Of a stretch of 18,102 nt of DNA, positions 7,543 to 14,791 are shown piece by piece. The notes under the pieces were generated by a model that saw only the letters and a list, made by a program, of their open reading frames with translations, was not told the DNA's origin and did not search any database. Location: NCBI GenBank assembly GCA_937892545.1, contig CALAFO010000023.1:1-18102 (forward strand), read 5' to 3'. Position 1 is the stretch's first letter. Each line of letters starts with the position of its first letter. The stretch is from Scatosoma sp002474405. GTDB taxonomy: Bacteria > Bacillota > Clostridia > Christensenellales > Borkfalkiaceae. The position numbers and the translations under genes are program-made.

Positions 7543-9432
7543 TCAATCCGTTATTTTCGCCGCCGAGCGCTTATGCTCCCCGATATGCTCCGCAAACAGC
7601 TTTCGTTTCTCCGCCGCAAGCGCGCGCCCTTCCTGCGAAAAATAGTAGCGCAAGTGTTCCGCAATATGCGCCTCATGGTCGTCCAGTTCGTCCACGCGCA
7701 CGCTTTCCCCTTCCCGCATTTTCAAATTTTCCTCGCGCGCGCATTCCTCATGCAATGCCGAAATATCCCTGCAGTTTTCGTAACTTCCCAGCCCGAACGC
7801 TTCCAGAATCCGGTTCTTGTTGTTTTGCGGAATTTTCCCGTCCTCGCCCGTCAGAATCCCCGCCGAAAGCAAACTCAGAATCGTCTCTTTTCTTTCTTCC
7901 GCACTCAGATTCTGCTCCGTTCCGAACGTTACGTCGTCGCAGGAAAGCTCTTCCGAACTGAAATAGTACGTCTGTGTTTTTCCGCCTTCGCCCGCCACGC
8001 ACAGAAGCCGCGCGTTTCCCGCAAACTGCTTGTACAGCCGTACCACCTGCCGCGCGATTTCCTTCATCGCCGCGCACAGATTTTCTTTCGTCGCCGCCAT
8101 TCTCGAATCGTCCTGCGATAATAAAAGCTGCAGTCCCGTCGCGCTCGTTACCCGTGTCGGCGTAGAACTCTGCGATAAATCCGATACCCCGCTCACCACC
8201 GAAAATTCCTTTTCCAGCCACTCTTCTTCCTTGGCGAAATCATCGGGAATCGAACCGAAATTCATCATTTCCGGCACGCGGCTCCCCTGTCGGTACACCA
8301 GAATTTTACCGGGAGCCAACCCCTCTTCCGCAAGCGCGTCCGTATCCACCGAACCGTCCTCCACGGCAAGCACGCCCGCCGCGATACGGCTTAAAAATTC
8401 GTGTTTTCTGTTCCGCACCGCATTATACGCCCGCTGCACGGGGATCAGCCTGTCTACAATCGAACTTCCGAAAAATCTTGACGGCTGTTTCAAGCAATCC
8501 TGCTTCACAAACGGCAGCACCCGTTCGCCCCGCAACCCGTTTTTATACGGCAGCTCCCCTTCGTACAACAGCTTTCCGCCCGCGGCAATCTCCAGTTTCC
8601 CGTTCGGGTGCTCTTTCGTCGGCAACGTATACCGCTCCAGCAGAATCACTCTGCCGGGCGTCGTTTTTCCGCCGCTCTTGCTTGCCTCGCGGGTAAATTG
8701 CGCCGCCGAAACGCCCGGAATCCCCGCGCCGGAATTCACTCCCGAAAATTCGCTTTCGGGGTCGGGCGCCACCGCCACGCCGAACGTATCCGCTATGTAC
8801 TCCGTCGAAACCGCCTGCGCGTGTATCAGGCTGGAAATTGCCGAAAATTCGCAATCGAGCCTGTCGGGAAAAATTTCGTACGGCGGAGTTACCGAAATGC
8901 AGGCTTCCCCCTCGTATAAAGGCGCGCCGTTTTCGTCCAACCCCACTTTGCGCCCCGCCGTTTCGTCCCAGCATACCTTGTAAAAAACGCAGCCGCACAC
9001 CTCGCTCCACATAATGCCGTCGGCAATCGCCTCGTTCGCCTTCGCCCGATCGAACGCATACGCAAGAATCCCCGTAGAAAGCTGTGCCGCGCGCATATCG
9101 GAATCTTCGTCGGAAAAAGGCGCGGCTTTCACTTCGGGAATCGATTTCACCAGCTTCGCCACGCGCGAATCCACCGTAGGAGCAATATGGTTAAACACGC
9201 GGTGCGTCTGCCAGAAATATTGCGCGTCCTCTTCTTCCAGTCCGCCTTCGGGGGTAACGTCGCAATACTGATTTCCCGCCACGAACTGCATATTCAACGA
9301 CCACCCGTTTTCTATGTTTCTTCTCGCCTCGCGGCGCGCCCGGAAATCGAGCGTAATTTCATATGCCAGCCGCTCGCGCCGTTTTTCCTCTTCTCTTTCC
9401 TTCATTTGCCGAACCTGTTCGTTTTCCTGCAT
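7543..9432 (-). CDS. Portal protein, P22 type
   Basis: This 629-aa protein would form the dodecameric ring at the packaging vertex through which TerL pumps DNA. It has a charged N-terminal helix (about 5-40), WSLNMQFVAGNQY and THRVFNHIAPTVDSRVAKLV early on, and a central domain including YEIFPDRLDCEFSAISSL (about 185-202) and PVQRAYNAVRNRKHEFLSRI (331-350, stem/wing helices). SDLSQSSTPTRVTSATGLQL (418-437) is typical of the crown/clip-adjacent region of P22-like portals. The C-terminus (about 570-629) is a charged helix recalling the short barrel. P22 portal is 725 aa, so this is a somewhat shorter member. The start is the ATG at 9432 with AAGGAG 7 nt upstream. An in-frame extension to 9600 is only translated repeat sequence. 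Confidence 0.9.
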   Translation of the reverse strand: MQENEQVRQMKEREEEKRRERLAYEITLDFRARREARRNIENGWSLNMQFVAGNQYCDVTPEGGLEEEDAQYFWQTHRVFNHIAPTVDSRVAKLVKSIPEVKAAPFSDEDSDMRAAQLSTGILAYAFDRAKANEAIADGIMWSEVCGCVFYKVCWDETAGRKVGLDENGAPLYEGEACISVTPPYEIFPDRLDCEFSAISSLIHAQAVSTEYIADTFGVAVAPDPESEFSGVNSGAGIPGVSAAQFTREASKSGGKTTPGRVILLERYTLPTKEHPNGKLEIAAGGKLLYEGELPYKNGLRGERVLPFVKQDCLKQPSRFFGSSIVDRLIPVQRAYNAVRNRKHEFLSRIAAGVLAVEDGSVDTDALAEEGLAPGKILVYRQGSRVPEMMNFGSIPDDFAKEEEWLEKEFSVVSGVSDLSQSSTPTRVTSATGLQLLLSQDDSRMAATKENLCAAMKEIARQVVRLYKQFAGNARLLCVAGEGGKTQTYYFSSEELSCDDVTFGTEQNLSAEERKETILSLLSAGILTGEDGKIPQNNKNRILEAFGLGSYENCRDISALHEECAREENLKMREGESVRVDELDDHEAHIAEHLRYYFSQEGRALAAEKRKLFAEHIGEHKRSAAKITD

Positions 9433-9504
9433 AAATAATCTCCTTATATAATTTAAAAATGACTGTTTTGTAACGTACTTTCTCCGCTTTGCAAAAATGT
9501 GAAG

Positions 9505-9715
9505 CCTTGCCTGCATAAAATTTTGCTTACAAAATTTTCTTCGGCAAAAAGTATAATCCTTGCCTTCGTCAAGCCTTCCCCTTGGGGGGAAGGTGGACAA
9601 AGCAAAGCTTTGGACGAATGAGGGGCAGTTTCATCTCCGAAAAAACATTCAGTCAAAGCTTCTCTTGCTTTCCCCTTCGGGGAGAGTGGCGAACGATAGC
9701 GAGCCGAGAGAGGTC
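9505..9715. repeat. Repeat cluster between small terminase and portal genes
   Basis: C block 9505-9550 contains AAAATTTTG/CAAAATTTT arms between GCC and GGC. B block 9573-9628 has inner stem CAAAGC-AAA-GCTTTG. A block 9664-9715 has the arm GGCGAACGATAGCGAGCC. The linker between B and A (CATCTCCGAAAA near 9632) is the same as in the clusters near 6100, 7350 and 14265. No gene is present. Confidence 0.85.
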
Positions 9716-9734
9716 AAAATCCGCTTACGCCCGT

Positions 9735-10055
9735 TCATTGCTTCGCGTTGCCATTCAATAGTTTTAAAAGCCTCTGTTTTTCCTTTTCCAGCTCCTCGTC
9801 GCTCAGCGCGGAAATCTCCCCGCCGCCTCCTTGTTTTTCCAGAATCAGCTGCACCGCTTTCAAATCGGGCGGAATATCTTTTTTCGTCTTTTTCCGCTTC
9901 AGAAGTTTCAGTTTTCCGTCCACTTCCGCATATTCTTCCGTAACCTCCGCCACCGAACAGCCCAGCGCCACCTTCATCAGCGCGTCGCCCACGCCCTCCG
10001 AGTCTTTCTTTTTTCTTCCCGATTTTCTCTTCTCTTTTTCCTGGTTTTTTTCCAT
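9735..10055 (-). CDS. Small-terminase-like protein lacking a visible HTH domain
   Basis: This 106-aa basic protein has a Lys-rich, probably disordered N-terminus (1-20). It then has ALMKVALGCSVAEVTEEY (25-42), a Lys-rich strand (LKLLKRKKTKK) and DIPPDLKAVQLILEKQG. The pattern 'ALGYtveEvteEY ... PPDltAiklLLE' resembles the C-terminal part of small terminase (TerS)-type proteins of Bacillota phages, in which a DNA-binding HTH normally precedes it. No HTH is visible here. The C-terminus is a charged helix (LSDEELEKEKQRLLKLLNG). A GGGAGGGAG site immediately precedes the ATG at 10055. It lies 67 nt after TerL, an order reversed from the usual TerS-TerL. Helping TerL recruit DNA with little or no pac-site specificity would fit; this is inference. 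Confidence 0.6.
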   Translation of the reverse strand: MEKNQEKEKRKSGRKKKDSEGVGDALMKVALGCSVAEVTEEYAEVDGKLKLLKRKKTKKDIPPDLKAVQLILEKQGGGGEISALSDEELEKEKQRLLKLLNGNAKQ

Positions 10056-10122
10056 ACTCCCTCCCGAATTTTATTTCCTTTTTTAAACCGCCCTCTCGGC
10101 TTTCCCCCGCCGCCAAATTACC

Positions 10123-11562
10123 TCAGCCTCTCTTTCTTCTCGTCCTCGCAATCTTCCGCCACAGCCGCTCCTTGTCCTTCTGCACTTCCGATTTCTCCTC
10201 CTGCGGCGGCAGCCTTTTCGGACGCGACATCAGATAGTACCTCATTTCGTCCAGCGCGTGGTCGTCCTCCTTTTTCGGAACGTCCCCCGCTCCCCAGAAA
10301 TACTTTTTCAGCTCCCTGATCAGCTGCACGCAATTCGAAAATATGTAAATGTCCGGCAATCCGTTATCCCGCCGCAGATAACTCTTCACGCACGAAATTC
10401 CCGAAAACAAATCCTTGTTCACTTCGGGGTTCACCAGAATCCCCCGCTCGTAAAACAGCTCGCATACGCTCTTCACCCCGGAAAGCGTCCGCTGCTTCGC
10501 CGCACTGTCTATCAGCGCGCACACCCGCCCCCGCGAATCGCGCTTCCAGTCCAGCTTTTCGCAGATTTCCCGTATCGCCTCCGCATGAAAATCGATGTCC
10601 TTTCCCGCCGCGAAATGCTCGTAAACCACATACACGTTATCGTCGAAATCCACCGCATACCAGTGCGCCGAAAGCGGATTGTTCAGCCCCGGATCAATCG
10701 AAATATTGTCCTGCCACTCCTTCGGCACTTCAAACGGCTCTATCACATGCACGCGTTCGTCGAATTCGGGGTAAACCAGCCCCGCCCCCGCCGCCGCAAA
10801 CCTCCCGTATCTCCGCTGCTGCGCCGCGCTTTCGTCCATCGACGCGGTCAGCGCCGCAATCTCCCGCTTCGAAAGATACGGGTTGTCCGCCCACTCCATA
10901 AACTCATACCATACCTCGCCGTCCGAAAATTTATTCAGATAAATGCGCTCGTACACAAACGTCAGCCCCTTCAAAGGCGTCATCGTCCCGAAAATATCCC
11001 CGCGCCTGTCAAACACGCGCATGCGGCATTCGTCGTATATCTCCTCCGGCGGCTCCTCGTCAAACCACACGTAATCCAGCGACGCCCCCTGAAATTTCTC
11101 CCGTCCTTGGTCGCAGCTTTTAAACCCGATCACAGAAACGCCGCCGAATACGTTCTTCACACGGATAAAATCGATAATGCCGTTTTCGGGAGAATCCTTT
11201 CTCCCGCTTTGCATCACAATGTCGTCTATCCAGTCCCGCCTCAGATAGGCAAGAATCTTTTTCTGTGCCACATCCCGCTGCACCTGCGCCGAAAGCGAAA
11301 CCACCCACCCCGCGGTGTCCGGCTTGTTTTTCCTGTACGGATGAATCCCCCGCGCGATATACACACACTCCGCCGCCCCGCACTCCGTTTTTCCGGAGCG
11401 GTTCCCGCCGAACACCCAGCGGTTGCGCTTCTTGCATTTATGAAACGCAATCTGCTTTAAATGTCTTTTTCTGCCCGCGTTGTACAGCGCCAGCTTATTG
11501 TCCTCCGCCCGTTTTTTCTGCTCCGCCTCAATCGCCCGCAGCCTTTCTACAATTTCTCTCAT
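10123..11562 (-). CDS. terL: Terminase large subunit (ATPase-nuclease packaging motor)
   Basis: This 479-aa phage packaging motor hydrolyses ATP to push DNA through the portal and cuts the concatemer. The ATPase domain has Walker A GGNRSGKT (52-59), Walker B with catalytic Glu VWFDEE (165-170, D168/E169) and the coupling motif FGTMTPLKG (191-199). The RNase H-like nuclease domain shows its acidic residues: D290 in ISIDPGLNNP, D352 in ALIDSAAK, and D434/D438 in KEDDHALDEM. All key residues are present, so the motor should work. The C-terminus is strongly basic. The ATG at 11562 is 13 nt from GGGAG, which is long; an in-frame TTG at 11574 lies too close to the same site. Longer readings run into the promoter of the divergent gene. 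The start is therefore moderately certain. Confidence 0.95.
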   Translation of the reverse strand: MREIVERLRAIEAEQKKRAEDNKLALYNAGRKRHLKQIAFHKCKKRNRWVFGGNRSGKTECGAAECVYIARGIHPYRKNKPDTAGWVVSLSAQVQRDVAQKKILAYLRRDWIDDIVMQSGRKDSPENGIIDFIRVKNVFGGVSVIGFKSCDQGREKFQGASLDYVWFDEEPPEEIYDECRMRVFDRRGDIFGTMTPLKGLTFVYERIYLNKFSDGEVWYEFMEWADNPYLSKREIAALTASMDESAAQQRRYGRFAAAGAGLVYPEFDERVHVIEPFEVPKEWQDNISIDPGLNNPLSAHWYAVDFDDNVYVVYEHFAAGKDIDFHAEAIREICEKLDWKRDSRGRVCALIDSAAKQRTLSGVKSVCELFYERGILVNPEVNKDLFSGISCVKSYLRRDNGLPDIYIFSNCVQLIRELKKYFWGAGDVPKKEDDHALDEMRYYLMSRPKRLPPQEEKSEVQKDKERLWRKIARTRRKRG

Positions 11563-11602
11563 TTTTCGTATCAAACTCCCAAAATCCCACCCGCTCCCGC
11601 CC

Positions 11603-11610
11603 TTTATAAT
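11603..11610. promoter_or_regulatory. Shared -10 region between divergent terL and SH3b gene
   Basis: TTTATAAT reads TATAAT on the plus strand (11605-11610) and TATAAA on the minus strand (11608-11603). Neither direction has a recognisable -35. On the plus strand the expected start point (about 11617) falls at the ATG at 11618. On the minus strand it would give a leader of about 35 nt for terL, including GGGAG. A single symmetric -10 serving both directions, perhaps with an activator, is possible. Confidence 0.5.
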
Positions 11611-11617
11611 GTCGGGT

Positions 11618-12328
11618 ATGAAGAGAATTTTCGCACTGCTTCTGTTGCTTTCTTTTCTGTTCTTCCCCTTCGGCACGGAACGAAAAAAAGCAACGGCGGA
11701 ATCAACGTATTATGCTTATATTCCCGGCGCGAACGTCGCGTTTTATTCCGACGCAGAGGAGGCTACCCGCCTTCTCCTTTTCTACCTGCCCGAAACGTAC
11801 TTTGTCTGCGTCATCGGCGAAACCAACAACTACTACCGCGTTTCCTACCTTGAAGATTCCGTCGGGTCCCGTAAACTCACGGGCTTCGTCGAAAAATCCG
11901 CCGTCATTCCCGTAGACTTCGTTCCCGAAACGCCCTACCTTGATAAAAAAATCGAAATCACCTACTATTCTCCGGGCTATTCGGATAAATCGGGAGATAT
12001 TCTCTCCCGCATCACGGTAACGTGCACCTATTACGGAGATTATTCCGAAAACGGAAAAACGTATTGTTACGTGCTCCGCGGCGACAGTCTCGGCTACGTA
12101 GAACGCCCCATGGGCTTCACGTACGTCAAAAACACAGAATACGCCGATAAAACGCAGCAACCCGTCCCCGACGACCCCTCCGAAAACCCGCAGGAATCGG
12201 GCAAAGGATTATCGCCCGCACAGATTGTATTTTTAGCGCTCTTATGTCTGCTCATCCCCACCTTAGCCGCCCTTGTGCTCCGCCCGCCGAAAAAGAAGAA
12301 CTACCCCGGCGACGATCCTTTCTCCTGA
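11618..12328 (+). CDS. Membrane-anchored SH3b-like protein inside the virion cluster
   Basis: This 236-aa protein has a signal peptide (1-27, KRIF then a Leu-rich core, cleavage likely after ATA). Two SH3b-like beta regions follow: the first at about 32-98 (NNYYRVSYLED...TGFVEKSAVIP), the second at about 111-170 (YCYVLRGDSLGYVERP). A Pro/Glu-rich linker (175-200), one membrane helix (201-221) and a short basic cytosolic tail (PPKKKNYPGDD) complete it. The first SH3b matches that of the 860-aa protein at 15011 in pattern (YYxVxYxD...TGFhxxxxV). SH3b domains often bind wall peptides or other extracellular ligands. It runs opposite to the virion genes, with its own -10 and no Shine-Dalgarno, so it looks like a moron or host gene. 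The mRNA is predicted to be leaderless. The ATG at 11609 is a less likely start. Confidence 0.82.
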   Translation: MKRIFALLLLLSFLFFPFGTERKKATAESTYYAYIPGANVAFYSDAEEATRLLLFYLPETYFVCVIGETNNYYRVSYLEDSVGSRKLTGFVEKSAVIPVDFVPETPYLDKKIEITYYSPGYSDKSGDILSRITVTCTYYGDYSENGKTYCYVLRGDSLGYVERPMGFTYVKNTEYADKTQQPVPDDPSENPQESGKGLSPAQIVFLALLCLLIPTLAALVLRPPKKKNYPGDDPFS

Positions 12329-12355
12329 AACGCTTTATAACCAAACCATGTATCC

Positions 12356-12639
12356 TTTGCTTTCCCCTTCGGGCGCCCCTCGCCGGGTTGCTGTCGAAGC
12401 AATCCCGGCGAGTTAAGTGGCGAGCATCCGCTGCCTTATCCTTGCTTTCCCCTTCGGGGAGAGTGGCGCAAAGCGCCGAGAGAGGTCGATTCAAATTTCC
12501 CATTCTTTCCAAGCCTTCCCCTCTTGCCTGCATAAAATTTTGCTCACAAAATTTTCTTCAGCAAAAAGGCTAATCCTTGCCTTCGTCAAGGCTTCCCCTT
12601 GGGGGGAAGCTCCTTGCAAAGCAAGGTGATGAGGGGCAG
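12356..12639. repeat. Repeat cluster between convergent genes
   Basis: The gap 12329-12710 separates the converging SH3b and regulator genes and contains no gene. Composite A block 12356-12437 has module E (12379-12412, CGCCGGG...CCCGGCG) and the tail GGCGAGCATCCGCTGCC. A block 12440-12487 has inner stem GGCGC-AAA-GCGCC. C block 12512-12567 and B block 12590-12639 (CCTTGC-AAA-GCAAGG) follow. The two A blocks are closely repeated at 14297-14432. No separate rho-independent terminator is obvious for either gene. Confidence 0.85.
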
Positions 12640-12710
12640 CCGATTCTTCGCAAACACAATGAAGAAAACTCCGCTTTTCTCTTCCCGCCATAGTCCAATT
12701 GCCGAATTTT

Positions 12711-13277
12711 TCATCTGCAATCCAGCCGCGCCAGCACCTGCTCTTCCCGCGCACTCTGCGCCCCGCGCCGTCCGGCGCGCAACGCCCTGTCCACTCGTCG
12801 GATCAATTCTATCCCGCCGTATTCTTTATAAAAATTTTCTTCATCCACTCCGCGCCGCTGCAGTTTCTCCCCGATTTTTTTCAGAAGCCTTTCTTGCCTG
12901 CGGTAATAGCTTCGTCTGCTGCCGCACATTTTTTTAATCTCCTCGTCCGAACACGCGGAGATTGTTTTGTTTTTCCCGCCGAAATATCTCAGCTGCAATA
13001 AAAATTTTTCCGAACCGGAAAGCTTGTCCATCACGCCGTCCAGCGTCGCGGAAAGCGATTCTATTCTCGATTTCAGCTCCAGCTGTTCCAGCAGATACAC
13101 CGCCAGATTTTCGCAGGAAACGCGATTGTCGTATGATAAATACGCCTTCCGTTTCACATGCTCGCCCACTTCTTCCGCCATCACTTTCAACGCGGGAAAC
13201 GCATACAGCGCCGTTTTTACATACTCGCGCCCCATCCGCCCCGCAACATTGTCCTTTTCAATCGTCTCTTCCTTCAT
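12711..13277 (-). CDS. Sigma-region-4-like regulator, candidate late-gene activator
   Basis: This 188-aa soluble, basic, all-helical protein has an N-terminal helical half (about 15-75, YVKTALYAFPALKVMAEEVG; LLEQLELKSRIESLSATLD). Next comes a segment resembling sigma-70 region 4 or the ArpU/RinA class of phage late activators (about 85-140): KLSGSEKFLLQLRYFGG, an acidic turn (SDEEIKKM), then the basic recognition-type helix GSRRSYYRRQERLLKKIGEKL. The C-terminal tail is Arg-rich. The ATG at 13277 has AAGGAGG 5 nt upstream; a 30-codon longer reading has no ribosome site. It is the first gene of the leftward series and the only regulator visible, so switching on the terL-to-nozzle genes is its most likely job. 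That is inference; a host sigma-like protein of unknown role is the alternative. Confidence 0.68.
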   Translation of the reverse strand: MKEETIEKDNVAGRMGREYVKTALYAFPALKVMAEEVGEHVKRKAYLSYDNRVSCENLAVYLLEQLELKSRIESLSATLDGVMDKLSGSEKFLLQLRYFGGKNKTISACSDEEIKKMCGSRRSYYRRQERLLKKIGEKLQRRGVDEENFYKEYGGIELIRRVDRALRAGRRGAQSAREEQVLARLDCR

Positions 13278-13337
13278 AATATCCTCCTTCAAAAACGAAT
13301 CTTCACGGGCAAATCCCTCCGCAGCCCGCCGTCTGTT

Positions 13338-13367
13338 CTTATATCTCCCGGCATCCTTTCGCCGCAA
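13338..13367 (-). promoter_or_regulatory. Possible weak promoter for the sigma-like gene
   Basis: On the minus strand TTGCGG (13367-13362) is 18 nt from TATAAG (13343-13338), about 60 nt before the start codon. The -35 match is poor and this may be chance; the strong promoter at 14722-14750 is the better-supported source of transcription. Confidence 0.25.
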
Positions 13368-13389
13368 AAAATTATCAGCCTCGTTCCAA

Positions 13390-14432
13390 GCCTTCCCCTT
13401 GCCTGCATAAAATTTTGCTCACAAAATTTTCTTCGGCAAAAATTGTCAGCCTATTTCATAGCCTTCCACTTGGGGGGGCTTTTCTTGCCGAACTGCCGTT
13501 TTAAGGCAGCTTCGGCAGCCTGGTGTCGCCGTACGGCGACGAATGAGGGGCAGCCGAACAACATTCAGGCATTTTCTTTTCAAAAAGCCGCCTTATAATC
13601 AACCGCATTCTTGGCTTCCCTGTCGGGGAAGCTGTCGGCTTTTGCCGACTGAAGAGGTCTTTCTTTTTCTTTGCAAGCCTTCCCCTCTTGCCTGAAAAAA
13701 AATTCAGTAAACTTCATTTTTTCGACAAAAATGTTCAGCCACTTCGTGCCTTCCCCTTGGGGGGGCTTTTCTTGCCGAACTGCCGTTTAAGGCAGCTTCG
13801 GCAGTCTGGTGTCGCCATACGGCGACGAATGAGGGGCAGCCGAACAATATTCAGGCATTTTCTTTTCAAAAAAGCCGCCTTATTATCAAACCGCATTCTT
13901 GGCTTCCCCGTCGGGGAAGCTGTCGGCTTTTGCCGACTGAAGAGGTCTTTTTTTTCTTTGCAAGACTTCCCCTCTTACTTGAAAAAAAATTCGGTAAACT
14001 TCATTTTTTTCGGCAAAAAATGGTCAGCCTATTTCATAGCCTTCCCCTCTTGCCTGCATAAAATTTTGCTTGCAAAATTTTCTTCGGCAAAAATGGTCAG
14101 CCACTTCGTGGCTTCCCCTTGGGGGGGGCTTTTCTTGCCAAACTGCCGTTTTAAGGCAGCTTCGGCAGTCTGCTCCTTGCGAAGCAAGGTGATGAAGAAA
14201 AGCCTGCTTTTCTTTTTTGTTTGAAAATTTGCCTTACATAAAATTTTCAAACAAAGGGGCAGTTCCATCTCCGAAAAGCCATTCGGTCAACGTTTCCCTT
14301 GCTTTCCCCTTCGGGCTCCCCTCGCCGGGTTGTTGTCGAAGCAATCCCCGCGAGTTAAGTGGCGAGCATCCGCTGCTTTATCCTTGCTTTCCCCTTTGGG
14401 GAAAGTGTCTGCGTAAGCAGACGATAGAGGTC
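13390..14432. repeat. Large repeat stack with a 287-bp tandem duplication
   Basis: No gene is visible in 13278-14703. Blocks in order: C 13390-13449; B 13461-13553 (with module E); D 13612-13660 (GTCGGC-TTTT-GCCGAC then GAAGAGGTC); C 13677-13738; B 13748-13839 (with E); D 13901-13948; C 13964-14028; C 14039-14100; B 14110-14262 (with E, and split by about 60 bp carrying GAAAATTT/AAATTTTC arms); A 14297-14378 (with E); A 14382-14432 (GTCTGC-GTAA-GCAGAC). The unit 13461-13747 is repeated with few changes at 13748 to about 14034. A truncated relative is at 17848-17985. Confidence 0.88.
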
Positions 14433-14703
14433 AATTTAAATCTTTTCCTCTTTTCCCCGCCTCCACGCTCTCCCGCTCCGAAGCTTTCCTGCACCGTTTC
14501 TCTCTTTTTCCTTTCCCGCCTTTCGTCGTCCCCGCTTCCCGTCCGCCCCACGCCCCGTATTTCCTCCTACCCGCTCTTTTCCCAAACCATTTCTCCTCGC
14601 CGTCTTTTCGCTCCGAATCGTTGTCCCCGCCGGAAGCACAATTATTATCTCATAACTTTCCCCAAAACGCCGTTTTTCGTGCCACGTTTTTTATTTCAAA
14701 ACA
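14433..14703. other. Gene-free stretch, strongly pyrimidine-rich on the plus strand
   Basis: Between the repeat stack and the LexA box the plus strand is rich in C and T (14455-14580), so the minus strand is purine-rich like the coding strand of the neighbouring genes. A 67-codon minus frame starting with GTG (14639-14436) is open but Arg/Lys/Gly-rich and has no suitable ribosome site. It could be the remnant of a lost gene once driven by the SOS promoter; I see no supported gene. Confidence 0.4.
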
Positions 14704-14717
14704 CGAACATTTGTTCG
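14704..14717. promoter_or_regulatory. LexA operator (SOS box)
   Basis: CGAACATTTGTTCG matches the Bacillota LexA consensus CGAAC-N4-GTTCG. With flanking bases it is a 7-bp perfect inverted repeat, ACGAACA-TT-TGTTCGT (14703-14718). It covers the expected start point of the leftward promoter at 14722-14750, the classic position for LexA repression that is relieved after DNA damage. Confidence 0.85.
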
Positions 14718-14721
14718 TTTT

Positions 14722-14750
14722 TTTATAGTATAGCATATAAAATATGTCAA
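14722..14750 (-). promoter_or_regulatory. Consensus leftward promoter under LexA control
   Basis: On the minus strand TTGACA (14750-14745) is separated by exactly 17 nt from TATAAA (14727-14722). Upstream DNA is AT-rich (14751-14860), as in UP elements. The start point should fall near 14715, within the LexA box. Transcription runs toward the sigma-like regulator, whose start codon is about 1.44 kb away across the repeat stack. Confidence 0.85.
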
Positions 14751-14791
14751 CATATCGCCACTTTTAGAAAATTTTTCCACTTTTTTTTATT

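Noticed and set aside
8030..8983. 317-codon plus-strand open frame opposite portal
   Set aside because: Antisense shadow of the portal gene with Ser/Pro-rich composition and no start context.
9433..9600. 56-codon N-terminal extension of the portal frame
   Set aside because: It translates C and B repeat sequence and lacks a ribosome site; AAGGAG sits 7 nt before the ATG at 9432.
10258..11460. 400-codon plus-strand open frame opposite terL
   Set aside because: Antisense shadow of the terminase gene; His/Arg/Pro-rich composition and no ribosome site.
14029..14268. Small minus frame and similar ones at 12491-12754 and 9453-9656 sharing the peptide FAEENF-SKILCRQ
   Set aside because: The shared peptide is the translation of the C repeat block, not a conserved protein.
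13390..14432. Repeat stack considered as a CRISPR array
   Set aside because: Units are long, different hairpin blocks in mixed order with no regular short spacers, and no cas genes are present.
14436..14639. 67-codon minus frame just downstream of the SOS promoter
   Set aside because: GTG start without a suitable ribosome site and Arg/Gly/Lys-rich content from purine bias; kept only as a possible gene remnant.
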